A stretch of 64,000 nt of DNA from Pusillimonas sp. MFBS29 (GTDB taxonomy: Bacteria > Pseudomonadota > Gammaproteobacteria > Burkholderiales > Burkholderiaceae_B). The notes beneath the pieces are model-generated. The model had not been told where the DNA came from, did not search any database, and worked only from the letters and a program-made list of their open reading frames with translations. Position 1 is the stretch's first letter; each line of letters opens with the position of its first letter. Shown here one piece after another: positions 1 through 8,419 of this stretch. The translations under genes were made by a program, and so were the position numbers. The DNA lies in NCBI RefSeq assembly GCF_020687695.1, contig NZ_JAJEWL010000006.1, positions 1 to 64,000 on the forward strand. The letters are read 5' to 3'.

Positions 1-84
1 GCGTATGGATTCAGGAACTTTGAGAATTACCGTATGAGAGTCTTGGCTCAATGCGGTTGGAATGGTGTAATTAACCGAGTGTGA
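1..84 (+). CDS. Transposase C-terminus, ISL3-like (truncated by window edge)
   Basis: Frame 1 is open from the first base and stops at TGA 82-84. It gives 27 residues beginning AYGFRNFENYRMRV, which resembles the conserved C-terminal GFRNFxNYRxRVL signature of ISL3-family DDE transposases. Only the tail is visible, so it cannot be said whether the gene is intact. It is too short for a confident family assignment without the rest of the protein. Confidence 0.6.
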   Translation, partial: AYGFRNFENYRMRVLAQCGWNGVINRV

Positions 85-120
85 TGAATGCCCTGATCCC
101 CCGATAACGGAGTAGAGCCC
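1..120 (+). mobile_element. Right end of an ISL3-like insertion sequence (partial)
   Basis: The first 84 bases encode the end of a transposase. They are followed by about 36 bases ending in GGAGTAGAGCCC, whose reverse complement starts GGGCTCTACTCC. A terminal repeat beginning GGGCTCT or GGCTCT close to the transposase stop is typical of ISL3-family elements. The left end lies outside the window, so neither the matching inverted repeat nor the target duplication can be checked. Confidence 0.6.
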
Positions 121-128
121 ACAAAACA

Positions 129-160
129 AAAACCCCGTAAATCAATGAATTACGGGGTTA
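129..160 (-). terminator. Intrinsic terminator downstream of tRNA-Leu
   Basis: A ten-base perfect stem (131-140 with 150-159, AACCCCGTAA/TTACGGGGTT) encloses a nine-base loop. On the minus strand it is followed by a T-rich tract (TTTTTGTTTTG), which fits termination of the leftward tRNA-Leu transcript. Confidence 0.8.
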
Positions 161-175
161 TCTGTTACTACTGAG

Positions 176-260
176 TGGTGCCCAGGAGAGGACTCGAACC
201 TCCACACCTTGCGGCACATGGACCTGAACCATGCGCGTCTACCAATTCCGCCACCTGGGC
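176..260 (-). tRNA. tRNA-Leu (anticodon CAG)
   Basis: Read on the minus strand, the 85-base gene folds as a class II tRNA. The acceptor GCCCAGG pairs with CCTGGGC, there is a D-arm, and the anticodon stem CATGG/CCATG carries the loop TTCAGGT (anticodon CAG). A variable arm follows, then a T-arm with GGTTCGAGTCC, and the genome encodes the 3' CCA at 176-178. It reads CUG codons. A terminator lies 16 bases downstream. It sits next to an IS end, but there is no integrase or att repeat in the window. Confidence 0.97.
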
Positions 261-376
261 ATAAAGTGTATGCTAGCGCTTTACCGTGTTTGCGATAATA
301 CTGCTCTTTGCGTTTTGCACAACATCTTTAAGAGGCGCAAAGTATAACCCATATTTTTAATAAATGGAAATCACCG

Positions 377-2836
377 TTGATCAAACGATCTAAAAAAGAC
401 ACAAACACCCACGAAAGTGGCTCCAGGCATGAGTTGCCGCCGGATTTCGATCCGGATGTGCCCAGTCGGGAAGTCATTTTGCAGTATTTGCGCGCCAATC
501 CGGCACCCGTTGCACCCGAGGTGCTGGCAAAGGCTCTCGGCAGTTCCGCCGCATCCGTTGGGTTCGACCGTCGCCTGAAAGCCATGGAGCGCGATGGTCA
601 GGCTTTCTTCAATGCACAGGGTCAGGTGCTTTTGAACAATCAGCTGGAATTCATTGCAGGCAAGGTGCAGGGGCACCGTGATGGTTTCGGGTTTCTGCTG
701 CGCGACGACGGCGGCCCCGATCTATTTCTTTCCCCGCATGAAATGCTCAAGGTTTTGCACGGCGATCGTGTTTTGGCAAAACCCGACGGCGAGTACCGGG
801 GCAAGCCCGAGGCCACTATTGTTGAAGTGGTCGAGCGGCGTACCAACAAGCTGGTAGGGCGTTTTCTTAAGGAACGTGGCGCCTTTATTGTTGCGCCCGA
901 AGATCAGCGGATCAAGCACGACATCCTGATCGCCTCGTCCGATACAGGCGGGGCCGAGCACGGGCAGGTCGTAACTATTGAAATCCTGCAACAGCCCACG
1001 CGTCATACGCAGCCTTTGGGGCGGGTGGTGGAAGTGCTGGGAGAAATCGATGATCCCGGCATGGAGATCGAAATTGCAGTGCGCAAGTTCGACGTTCCGC
1101 ATGAGTTTTCCGAGGCCACGCTGCAACAGGCTGCAAAGATCCCCCCCACAGTCAAACCGTCCGAACTGAAAGGCCGTATCGACTTGCGTGACATTCCATT
1201 CGTCACCATAGATGGCGAAGATGCGCGTGATTTCGACGACGCCGTATTTTGTATGCCTGTGGATCTGGGCACTGAAAAGCGCAAGCGCCCCGGATGGCGT
1301 TTGCTGGTTGCTATTGCAGATGTCAGTCATTATGTACGGCCGGGCGACAGTCTGGACGACGACGCCATAGACCGTGGCACCAGCGTGTATTTTCCGCGCA
1401 GGGTCATTCCCATGCTGCCCGAGTCCTTGTCCAACGGAATTTGTTCGCTGAATCCCGATGCCGACCGCCTGGTGCTGGTATGCGATATGGTGATTGCAGC
1501 CAGTGGAACCAAGGCGGGCAGTATTACCGCCTACCAGTTTTATGAAGCGGTCATACATTCCCACGCGCGTACTACCTATACCGATGTTTGGGCGGCGTTG
1601 CAGCAGCCGGGCGGTCCGGCAGGGCAGGCCATGCTGCCTGTCTTGCCTCATATACAGAACCTGTACGAGCTCTATCAGCTGTTTGCCCAGGCCCGTGTCA
1701 AACGCGGGGCCATAGATTTCGACACACTCGAGACCCGTATAGTTTGCAATCTGCTGGGCAAGATCGAGCGCATCGAGGCATATTCCCGCAATGATGCGCA
1801 CAAGCTCATTGAAGAGTGCATGCTGGCAGCGAATACGTGCGCGGCCGAGTTCATGAAGCGTAACAGGCGCCTGGGGCTATATAGGGTGCACGAAGGCCCT
1901 ACGCCTGAAAAACTGAAAACCTTGCGCGACTATTTGCGCAATCTGGGCCTGACCCTCGGGGGTGGCGATGATCCCACCACGACCGATTACGCCCGCCTGA
2001 TCAAAGAGGCGCGCCCTCGTCCAGACTTCGAGGTCATACAAACCATGTGCTTGCGCTCATTGCAGCAAGCCATCTACAGCCCGGAGCAGTCCGGACACTT
2101 TGGCCTGTCCTACGATAACTACGCCCATTTCACATCGCCCATAAGGCGCTATCCCGACTTGCTGACACATCGGGTCATCAAGGGCGTCCTGCATGACAAG
2201 CGCTATATCCCCCAGCTTGACGATATCTCAGCTGCCGCCGCCTTGCCCAAAGGCGAGCGCGAACACGCCATATGGGAAAAATTGGGGCTGCTCTTGTCAG
2301 CCCGCGAGCGTCGTGCCGACGATGCCTCGCGCGATGTCGAGGCATGGCTAAAGTGCTGGTTTGTCAAAGAGCATGTGGGCGAGGTGTTCAGTGGTCGGGT
2401 CACGGGCGTTGCCAGCTTTGGTGTTTTTATTACGCTCGATACCTTGTATGTCGAGGGGATGGTGCATGTCTCCGAGCTCGGATCCGACTATTTTCAGTAC
2501 AACGAAGCGATGAATGAATTGCGGGGCGAGCGTACCGGTATCCGTTACCGTCTGACAGATGCTGTCCAGGTGCAGGTGTCACGGGTTGATCTCGAGGCCC
2601 GTCGTATTGAGTTCCGCCTGGTCAAGGGCACGGGTTTCAAACAGCTGAAAGCTTCCATAGAGCCCGAAGCATCAGGAGCCCGGCGCGTCAAGCGGGCTGC
2701 ATCGACAAAGCCTCCGGCCCTGAAGGGCACGACCGCGCAACAGCGCAGGGCGGCTGCCAAGCGTAGTGCCAAGGCCGCGGCCTCAGGCAAAACCAGCAGG
2801 TCAGGCAAAGGCAGTAAAACCAGCCGCAAACGCTGA
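377..2836 (+). CDS. rnr: Ribonuclease R, 3'-5' exoribonuclease
   Basis: The 819-residue protein has the RNase II/RNB family order: a winged-helix region (about 30-90), cold-shock domains (about 90-240), the RNB catalytic domain with the metal-binding motif GEDARDFDDAV (280-290), an S1 domain (about 665-745) and a lysine/arginine-rich tail. RNase R degrades structured RNA hydrolytically and takes part in rRNA quality control. The start is taken as TTG at 377 because no ATG or GTG in frame precedes the conserved N-terminus; the ATG at 364 is out of frame. rlmB follows after 146 bases, a common neighbour of rnr in proteobacteria. Confidence 0.95.
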   Translation: MIKRSKKDTNTHESGSRHELPPDFDPDVPSREVILQYLRANPAPVAPEVLAKALGSSAASVGFDRRLKAMERDGQAFFNAQGQVLLNNQLEFIAGKVQGHRDGFGFLLRDDGGPDLFLSPHEMLKVLHGDRVLAKPDGEYRGKPEATIVEVVERRTNKLVGRFLKERGAFIVAPEDQRIKHDILIASSDTGGAEHGQVVTIEILQQPTRHTQPLGRVVEVLGEIDDPGMEIEIAVRKFDVPHEFSEATLQQAAKIPPTVKPSELKGRIDLRDIPFVTIDGEDARDFDDAVFCMPVDLGTEKRKRPGWRLLVAIADVSHYVRPGDSLDDDAIDRGTSVYFPRRVIPMLPESLSNGICSLNPDADRLVLVCDMVIAASGTKAGSITAYQFYEAVIHSHARTTYTDVWAALQQPGGPAGQAMLPVLPHIQNLYELYQLFAQARVKRGAIDFDTLETRIVCNLLGKIERIEAYSRNDAHKLIEECMLAANTCAAEFMKRNRRLGLYRVHEGPTPEKLKTLRDYLRNLGLTLGGGDDPTTTDYARLIKEARPRPDFEVIQTMCLRSLQQAIYSPEQSGHFGLSYDNYAHFTSPIRRYPDLLTHRVIKGVLHDKRYIPQLDDISAAAALPKGEREHAIWEKLGLLLSARERRADDASRDVEAWLKCWFVKEHVGEVFSGRVTGVASFGVFITLDTLYVEGMVHVSELGSDYFQYNEAMNELRGERTGIRYRLTDAVQVQVSRVDLEARRIEFRLVKGTGFKQLKASIEPEASGARRVKRAASTKPPALKGTTAQQRRAAAKRSAKAAASGKTSRSGKGSKTSRKR

Positions 2837-2982
2837 GTTGCGGCTCCTTCGGTGTGAGCGCATCGCGGCGCCAGGCCAAGCGCGATAAAATACAGCTGCC
2901 TGTTTCAGGCTCACATGGCAGTGCCATCCGTTGATTCGGGTGGCATGCCATGCACCCATCAAGCCTATTTCAAAGGAAAACA

Positions 2983-3732
2983 ATGTCGTCTCATCAGGTT
3001 CTGGCCGGTTTTCATGCCGTGGTTGCCCGCTTGCGGCATGCGCCAGACTCCATCAAAGAGCTGTACGTTGAAGCGTCCCGACGTGACAAGCGCATGCAAA
3101 CGTTTATTGAACAGGCCCAGGCGGCCAATATCCGTGTGCGTCCGGTTCCTGCCGAGCGGCTCGACGGGCTGGCCCGGGGTACCCGTCATCAAGGCGTTGT
3201 GGCGCTGGCCGAAGCGCGCGAGATTGCAGCCGATGTCGATGAAGTGCTTGATTTGCTGGAAGACAAGGGCGAACCGGCGTTGCTGTTGATTCTGGATGGC
3301 GTGACCGACCCGCATAATCTGGGGGCATGTCTTCGAACCGCAGATGCTGCGGGCGTGCATGCCGTTATCGCACCAAGAGATCGTTCGGTCGGGCTGAACA
3401 GTACCGTTCAGCGGGTGGCGTGCGGAGCGGCCGAAACAGTCCCTTATATTATGGTGACCAATCTGGCCAGAACGATGCGTAACCTGAAGTCGCGCGATGT
3501 CTGGCTGGTTGGCACAGACGACCAGGCTACCGGCAACTTGTATCAGGTTCAGGCCCGTCGTGCGATGGCGTGGGTGATGGGAGCCGAAGGTGAGGGCATG
3601 CGCCGCCTTACCCGGGAAACCTGCGACGAACTGGTAACGATACCCATGCTGGGGTCGGTGGAAAGCCTTAACGTCAGCGTAGCCAGTGCAGTATGCCTAT
3701 ATGAGTCGGTGCGTCAACGCACCACTGTCTGA
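2983..3732 (+). CDS. rlmB: 23S rRNA (guanosine-2'-O-)-methyltransferase RlmB
   Basis: This 249-residue SpoU/SPOUT methyltransferase uses S-adenosylmethionine to 2'-O-methylate the guanosine of the 23S rRNA peptidyl-transferase loop (G2251 in E. coli). It has an N-terminal substrate-binding domain (about 1-85). The catalytic SPOUT fold carries the conserved motifs [23 protein letters not shown] and [15 protein letters not shown], which form the trefoil-knot SAM site. The start at 2983 is preferred over ATG 2950 because AAAGGAAAA lies at the right distance upstream and the protein then begins [13 protein letters not shown], as RlmB proteins do. Confidence 0.95.
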   Translation: MSSHQVLAGFHAVVARLRHAPDSIKELYVEASRRDKRMQTFIEQAQAANIRVRPVPAERLDGLARGTRHQGVVALAEAREIAADVDEVLDLLEDKGEPALLLILDGVTDPHNLGACLRTADAAGVHAVIAPRDRSVGLNSTVQRVACGAAETVPYIMVTNLARTMRNLKSRDVWLVGTDDQATGNLYQVQARRAMAWVMGAEGEGMRRLTRETCDELVTIPMLGSVESLNVSVASAVCLYESVRQRTTV

Positions 3733-3774
3733 GTCCACCAGCGACCCGTCATTTCACTTACTTCTTTTCCCATC

Positions 3775-5004
3775 ATGGATAAAAACGGCTTTACCACCAC
3801 AATAGTACATTCCGACCGACGAGCCTCGGTCGAGCACGGCGCCATTCACAAGCCCATGCACCCCTCATCGGAATACGCGTTTGCCGACGCTCGGGAATTG
3901 GCGGCTGTGTTTCAGGGCAAGGCTGGTTTTACTTACGCGCGTCAGGGCACGCCCACCACGACGGCGCTTGAGCTCAAGGTCACGCAGATGGAAGGCGGAA
4001 CGGCGACGGTCAGCTTTGCAACCGGCATGGCCGCCCTGGCCGCCATCTTTTTTACCCTGCTCAAAGCGGGCGATCACCTGATCAGCAGCAAGCATATTTT
4101 TGGCAATACAAATAGTCTGCTTGGAACGCTGGCAGGTCTTGGTGTGCAGGTAACCCTGGTTGATGCGACCGACGCCCGCAATCTCGAGCAGGCCTGGCGT
4201 CCGGAAACCCGCATGGTATTTACCGAGGCTTTGGCAAATCCCGGAACACAAATCGCTGACCTCGCGGCGATAGGTGAGTGGTGCAAAAGCAAGGGTCTGG
4301 TATATGTAGTCGACAGCACACTGGTGACGCCGTTGCTATGCCAGGCCAAAAACGTGGGCGCGTCCCTGGTGATGAACTCCTTGTCCAAACATATTGGCGG
4401 ACATGGTAATGCCTTGGGTGGTTCGGTTACCGATACCGGTCTCTATGATTGGTCGGCTTATCCAAATATTGCTGAGCCCTATCGCAAGGGCAATCCCACT
4501 TCCTGGGGCTTGACCCAGATCAAGAAAAAAGGGCTGCGCGATATGGGGGGCACATTATCCTCGGAAGCGGCGCACCGCCTGGCGACCGGTGCGGAAACAT
4601 TGTCTTTGCGTATGCACCGGATTTGCGAGAACGCCCTGGCATTGGCGCAGGCCTTGAGCCAGCATCCCAAAGTTGCCAGGGTGCATTATCCGGGCCTTCC
4701 CGATCATCCCCAGCACGAACGTGCCCGACAGCTGTTTGGTGGCTTGTATGGGGGCCTTATGGGCATCGAGCTGATCGACGATCTTGATGTATTCGAATTC
4801 CTGAATCGTTTGCGTGTTCTTGCGCTGGCCACGCATCTGGGCGATAACCGGACACTCGTGTTGCCCATGGCGCACACCATTTACTATGAAATGGGCCCCG
4901 AGACAAGGGCTTTGATGGGTATTTCCGATAACTTTCTGCGTGTGTCTATAGGTATAGAAGATATTCAAGATCTTATCGGCGATTTTGAGCAGGCCCTGGT
5001 GTAA
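3775..5004 (+). CDS. Cys/Met metabolism PLP-dependent enzyme (cystathionine gamma-synthase family)
   Basis: The 409-residue protein is a fold-type I PLP enzyme of the trans-sulfuration family. The cofactor lysine is K205 in NSLSKHIGGHG, and VDSTLVTPLL with the upstream VVDS aspartate forms the pyridine-binding part. The family covers cystathionine gamma-synthase, O-acyl-homoserine sulfhydrylases, and gamma- or beta-lyases, and sequence inspection alone does not separate them. It starts 42 bases after rlmB on the same strand. The annotation should stay at family level. Confidence 0.85.
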   Translation: MDKNGFTTTIVHSDRRASVEHGAIHKPMHPSSEYAFADARELAAVFQGKAGFTYARQGTPTTTALELKVTQMEGGTATVSFATGMAALAAIFFTLLKAGDHLISSKHIFGNTNSLLGTLAGLGVQVTLVDATDARNLEQAWRPETRMVFTEALANPGTQIADLAAIGEWCKSKGLVYVVDSTLVTPLLCQAKNVGASLVMNSLSKHIGGHGNALGGSVTDTGLYDWSAYPNIAEPYRKGNPTSWGLTQIKKKGLRDMGGTLSSEAAHRLATGAETLSLRMHRICENALALAQALSQHPKVARVHYPGLPDHPQHERARQLFGGLYGGLMGIELIDDLDVFEFLNRLRVLALATHLGDNRTLVLPMAHTIYYEMGPETRALMGISDNFLRVSIGIEDIQDLIGDFEQALV

Positions 5005-5146
5005 TTATTGCCTGAGCCTTACATCCGTTCCGGCCATGGCATCGAACGCCTGGCAGGTGCTGCCGGCACGTGTGCAAAAAATCGTCAATGTTGCAGTGTA
5101 AAAGTATAAAAGTCAGCAACGATGCGGGTTTTGGGAGCTTTTTCGC

Positions 5147-5176
5147 TTGACACGCTCCTTATTCAAAGGCTTAATA
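5147..5176 (+). promoter_or_regulatory. Candidate sigma-70 promoter for the HU gene
   Basis: In the 333-base gap before hupB, TTGACA (5147-5152) is followed after 18 bases by TTAATA (5171-5176). The -35 hexamer is perfect and the -10 is weak but plausible. It would give an untranslated leader of about 150 bases. Nothing else recognisable occupies this gap. Confidence 0.45.
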
Positions 5177-5337
5177 CGCGGTAGCCAACCAAGACTGCTT
5201 TGCTGTGATGCAAGCTGGTTGTGCTCACAGGATCTTTTGTGAGTAGTACGAATTGCGTCCTTAAGTATTTTTCAATCAAATGCCGGGCCAGCCGTCAGGC
5301 GGCGTCGGCTAAAAATAATTTTTAGGGGTAAACCTTA

Positions 5338-5610
5338 ATGAACAAAACCGAGCTCATCGAACACATTTCCACCAAAGCAGATTTGTCGAAGGCCGATGCA
5401 GGCCGCGCACTTGAAGCGTTCATCGGTGCCGTCAAAACAACGCTGAAGAAGAAGGGCAGCGTTACGTTGGTCGGTTTTGGCACATTTGCTGTTTCCGAAC
5501 GCGCTGCACGTACAGGCCGTAATCCTCGCACTGGTGAAGCCATCAAGATCAAGAAAGCCAAGGTGCCTAAGTTCCGTCCTGGCAAGGCACTGAAAGACGC
5601 CGTTAACTAA
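5338..5610 (+). CDS. hupB: DNA-binding protein HU
   Basis: The 90-residue protein is a full-length HU/IHF-family histone-like protein: N-terminal [11 protein letters not shown], a dimerisation core with [13 protein letters not shown] (about 40-55), and the beta-arm signature with the RNPRTGE DNA-intercalating tip (about 61-67). The C-terminus [16 protein letters not shown] is typical of HU rather than IHF. HU compacts and bends DNA as a dimer. AGGGG lies just upstream of the ATG. The gene stands alone, with its own probable promoter and a tRNA gene downstream. Confidence 0.95.
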   Translation: MNKTELIEHISTKADLSKADAGRALEAFIGAVKTTLKKKGSVTLVGFGTFAVSERAARTGRNPRTGEAIKIKKAKVPKFRPGKALKDAVN

Positions 5611-5755
5611 ACTACCCGGCAATTGCATTTTGCGGCGCGATGATATATAATTTTTTTCTTATCGCGTTTTGCAGCAAGTGCAATACCCGAATTTGCATAG
5701 GTTTACCGGCCAATAGCTGGTTCGTATGAACAATTGGTTTATACGAATGCAAAAA

Positions 5756-5831
5756 GGGTGCTTAGCTCAGCTGGTAGAGCGGCGCCCTTACAAGGCGTAG
5801 GTCGGCGGTTCGAACCCGTCAGCACCCACCA
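5756..5831 (+). tRNA. tRNA-Val (anticodon TAC)
   Basis: The 76-base gene has acceptor GGGTGCT/AGCACCC, a D-arm TTAGCTCAGCTGGTAGAGC, an anticodon loop CCTTACAAG (anticodon TAC), the T-loop GGTTCGAACCC and an encoded CCA. It follows hupB by about 145 bases and is followed by an intrinsic terminator. Confidence 0.97.
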
Positions 5832-5850
5832 CTTAAAGCAAAACGAAATC

Positions 5851-5887
5851 AGGCACTTAAGGCAACTTAAGTGCCTTTTTTGTTTTT
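5851..5887 (+). terminator. Intrinsic terminator after tRNA-Val
   Basis: An eleven-base perfect stem AGGCACTTAAG/CTTAAGTGCCT with a four-base loop (GCAA) is followed by a long T tract (TTTTTTTGTTTTT), a strong Rho-independent terminator. Confidence 0.92.
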
Positions 5888-5965
5888 CAGCTTCAGTGCT
5901 TGTTTGTCGTTGGCAATAACGTTGATAAAACGCAAAACCTCGCCAGTAAGGATCCCGGATTTATT

Positions 5966-5984
5966 ATTGCGAACAATTCGCATT
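5966..5984 (+). promoter_or_regulatory. Candidate Fur box upstream of tonB
   Basis: The 19-mer ATTGCGAACAATTCGCATT (reverse complement AATGCGAATTGTTCGCAAT) is a near palindrome around GCGAA-CAA-TTCGC. It resembles betaproteobacterial Fur sites such as AATGNGAATNNTTNNCATT. It lies about 85 bases upstream of tonB, whose operon is usually repressed by iron-loaded Fur. The call rests on similarity to the consensus only. Confidence 0.5.
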
Positions 5985-6067
5985 ATTGTTAATATATTCA
6001 CCTCGAATAAGTAGCAGCTGTTAGTTCACGACGCCGACGCTGTTCAACCCTTACTATTGCTGGATAC

Positions 6068-6982
6068 ATGTCGCGTTTTCGTGCCCAACCCAAGTCCTCG
6101 TCCATGCTTGTCAAAGTGTCGGGAGCTATTATTGTCGTGGGCCTGCATCTGGCGGTGGTTGCGGCCATCATTAGCGCCAAGCCGCCTGCCAAGCCCGAGC
6201 TTGAACTGCCAGAAACTGTAGAAATACGCTTTGTCGAGATCGCGGACGAGGTCGTTGATGCTGCGCCGAATATCGAGCAGCCAGAAGAGCCCGTCGAGGC
6301 CGAGATTCCTCCGCCGGAAGAGATTCCTTATCCGCCGCCTGAACCTGATATCACCCCGGAACCGCCCGAGCCCGAGCCCGAGCCCGAGCCAGAGCCCGTT
6401 GAGGCCGAGATTCCTCCGCCGGAAGAGATTCCTTATCCGCCGCCCGAGCCAGAGATCATTCCCGAGCCTGAGCCTGAGCCTGAGCCGGAAACTATCATCG
6501 AGCCCAAACCGGAGCCGCCGCCACCGCCGCCCAAGCCCAAGCCCAAGCCGAAACCGGAGCCACCCAAACCCAAGCCCAAACCAGAGCCTAAGCCTAAGCC
6601 GGTCATCAAACAGGCCCCTGCGCCCAAGGCGGCACCACCTTCGGGCAAGGCGGCAGCGCCTGCCGTTCCCAAGGCGCCGACCAAGCCGGTCGATCCAAAC
6701 CGTCCGCGCATGATTGGTAAGGTTGACTATCAGGGCAAGCGGCCGATGCCGGTTTATCCGCGTGCGTCCGAACGGCGTGGAGAGCAGGGCAGAGTGGTGA
6801 TTCGTGTGTTGATTTCTGCACAGGGAGGTGTAGTCAACGCTTCCGTGCGTACATCGTCGGGCTATAGCAGGCTGGATGAGGCTGCTCTAAAGGCCGCTCG
6901 GTCGGCACGCTTTAAACCTTACACGGAGAACGGCATTGCCTATAAAGCCATGGCCGATATCCCTTTTGATTTTGTTTTATAG
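6068..6982 (+). CDS. tonB: TonB energy transducer
   Basis: The 304-residue inner-membrane protein transmits proton-motive force to outer-membrane siderophore/haem receptors. It has a short cytoplasmic N-terminus, one membrane anchor (about 17-37), and a long periplasmic proline/glutamate then proline/lysine spacer (about 70-195). The C-terminal TonB domain (about 215-304) contains YPRASERRGEQGRVVIRVLI and ends in IPFDFVL. The spacer carries a near-perfect 54-base duplication. exbB and exbD follow, giving the complete TonB-ExbB-ExbD complex. A Fur-like site lies upstream, so iron repression is likely. Confidence 0.93.
   Translation: MSRFRAQPKSSSMLVKVSGAIIVVGLHLAVVAAIISAKPPAKPELELPETVEIRFVEIADEVVDAAPNIEQPEEPVEAEIPPPEEIPYPPPEPDITPEPPEPEPEPEPEPVEAEIPPPEEIPYPPPEPEIIPEPEPEPEPETIIEPKPEPPPPPPKPKPKPKPEPPKPKPKPEPKPKPVIKQAPAPKAAPPSGKAAAPAVPKAPTKPVDPNRPRMIGKVDYQGKRPMPVYPRASERRGEQGRVVIRVLISAQGGVVNASVRTSSGYSRLDEAALKAARSARFKPYTENGIAYKAMADIPFDFVL
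6286..6444 (+). repeat. Direct repeat inside the TonB proline-rich spacer
   Basis: Two 54-base copies (6286-6339 and 6391-6444) differ at one position (C/T at 6295 and 6400) and lie 105 bases apart. They encode the duplicated segment EAEIPPPEEIPYPPP. Short GAGCCC/GAGCCT repeats fill the space between and after them. The near-identity at DNA level, including synonymous positions, implies a recent in-frame duplication that lengthens the periplasmic spacer. Confidence 0.85.
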
Positions 6983-6995
6983 GACCTAAGCAACC

Positions 6996-7871
6996 ATGTT
7001 CGATTTACTAAATAGCGCGATGCATGTGCTTGCACAACTGGGTGAGGCAGCGCCCGCTGTGCAATCGGGCGCAGCCGAGGCCGCGGGTCTGGCTGTTTCT
7101 GCAGCGCCTGCCGCTCCGGTGGGCACCACGGCTGCAGATGTAGCCCAGGGTGGCATGCTGCACTTTATCGCCGGCAGCGATATTGTCGGGAAAACACTTT
7201 TCGGAATTCTTGTGCTGATGTCGTTGATCAGCTGGTATCTGATTTTCGTAAAGTCGTTCACCAACATGCGTGTCCAGATTCGATCCAACAAGTTCTTGCG
7301 TGAGTTCTGGGCAGCCAGCTCGCTGGAGCAAGTCGAGAATGAAATTGCCACGCATGGTGCGAATGAACCGTTTGCCCATCTGGCCAGCCATGCCATTCAT
7401 GCACGCAATCATCATGCCAAATACGGTGCGCTCAAGCTCGAAGAAAAAGGCTCTACCAGTGCATTCATTACGCGCACGATACGCAAGGTGATCGATGAAG
7501 AAACCGCCAGGCTTGAAAATGGCCTGACGGTACTGGCATCGATAGGTTCCACCGCGCCATTTGTAGGCTTGTTTGGTACGGTCTGGGGGGTTTACCATGC
7601 CTTGGTCGGAATAGGCCTGTCCGATGGCGTGACGGTCAACCGGATTGCGGGTCCTGTAGGCGAAGCGCTCATCATGACTGGACTCGGGCTGGCTGTTGCG
7701 ATTCCGGCAGTGCTGGCTTATAACGGATTTGTTCGCGGTAACCGTGTTTATCTGGCTCGTCTCGACGCCTTCGCGCATGATTTGTTTACTTTCCTTTCTA
7801 CCGGGCAGCAGGTCCATGAAACGTCGGGCAAGACGCGTCGCGTAACGCTTGCCGCTTCCAAGGGTGAATAA
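6996..7871 (+). CDS. exbB: TonB-system proton channel subunit ExbB (MotA/TolQ/ExbB family)
   Basis: The 291-residue protein has an alanine-rich N-terminal extension (about 1-45). A first membrane helix follows (about 60-85, TLFGILVLMSLISWYLIFVK), then a long cytoplasmic segment and two further helices. The second and third helices contain the conserved LASIGSTAPFVGLFGTVWGV and the GLGLAVAIPAVLAYN motif. ExbB forms the pentameric channel around ExbD. It lies 13 bases after tonB and directly abuts exbD, so the three genes form one operon. Confidence 0.95.
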   Translation: MFDLLNSAMHVLAQLGEAAPAVQSGAAEAAGLAVSAAPAAPVGTTAADVAQGGMLHFIAGSDIVGKTLFGILVLMSLISWYLIFVKSFTNMRVQIRSNKFLREFWAASSLEQVENEIATHGANEPFAHLASHAIHARNHHAKYGALKLEEKGSTSAFITRTIRKVIDEETARLENGLTVLASIGSTAPFVGLFGTVWGVYHALVGIGLSDGVTVNRIAGPVGEALIMTGLGLAVAIPAVLAYNGFVRGNRVYLARLDAFAHDLFTFLSTGQQVHETSGKTRRVTLAASKGE

Positions 7872-8372
7872 ATGGCATTCGGCAGCTTTGACAATGGCAA
7901 CGGGCGAAGCCATGCAGTCTCCGAGATCAACATGGTCCCGCTTATAGACGTGATGCTGGTTCTGCTGGTGATCTTCATCATCACTGCGCCTTTGCTCAGT
8001 CATTCCATCAAGATCAATATCCCTCAGGCAACGGCACAGCCCGTAGAGCAGGAGCCCAAGATTGTCGACCTTGCGGTTGATGCCGACGGCATGCTGTTCT
8101 GGAACGAGCAGCCCATAGGCATGGATGAGCTTAAAGAGCGATTTGCGGCTGAAGCTGCGCTTGACCCGCAGCCCGACCTGCGTATACGCGCCGACCTGAA
8201 CACGCGTTATGAAGTGCTGGCCCAAGTCATGAGCAGCGCACGCACCGCAGGAATGAAGCGGCTGGGCTTCATTACACGGCCCGGCGCCGACGCGCAGGCC
8301 GGGGCTGACGTGCCGTCCGGTACGCCGGCAGCAGCACCGGCTCCAGCACCAGCGACGGCTGCGCCGGGCTGA
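7872..8372 (+). CDS. exbD: TonB-system proton channel subunit ExbD
   Basis: The 166-residue protein has a short cytoplasmic N-terminus with the conserved SEINMVPLIDVMLVLLVIF. The membrane aspartate in PLIDVMLV is the proton-carrying residue of the family. A periplasmic domain follows (about 60-135, with the conserved LRIRADLNTRYE). The tail (about 140-166) is an alanine/proline run absent from most ExbD proteins and probably flexible. It starts immediately after the exbB stop codon. Confidence 0.94.
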   Translation: MAFGSFDNGNGRSHAVSEINMVPLIDVMLVLLVIFIITAPLLSHSIKINIPQATAQPVEQEPKIVDLAVDADGMLFWNEQPIGMDELKERFAAEAALDPQPDLRIRADLNTRYEVLAQVMSSARTAGMKRLGFITRPGADAQAGADVPSGTPAAAPAPAPATAAPG

Positions 8373-8419
8373 TGCCTTTCTGATCGGCACGGCGTGGTAC
8401 TTCGATATAGAATCACGGA

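Noticed and set aside
722-1801. A 359-residue open frame antisense to rnr
   Set aside because: It is a shadow of the GC-rich rnr frame with no family resemblance and no start context.
6360-6610. Low-complexity GAGCCC/CCCAAG repeats resembling a tandem array
   Set aside because: They are in-frame coding for the TonB Pro/Glu and Pro/Lys spacer, not a CRISPR or satellite.
7008-8390. A 460-residue open frame antisense to exbB and exbD
   Set aside because: The forward strand has strong family matches for both genes, and the antisense protein resembles nothing recognisable.
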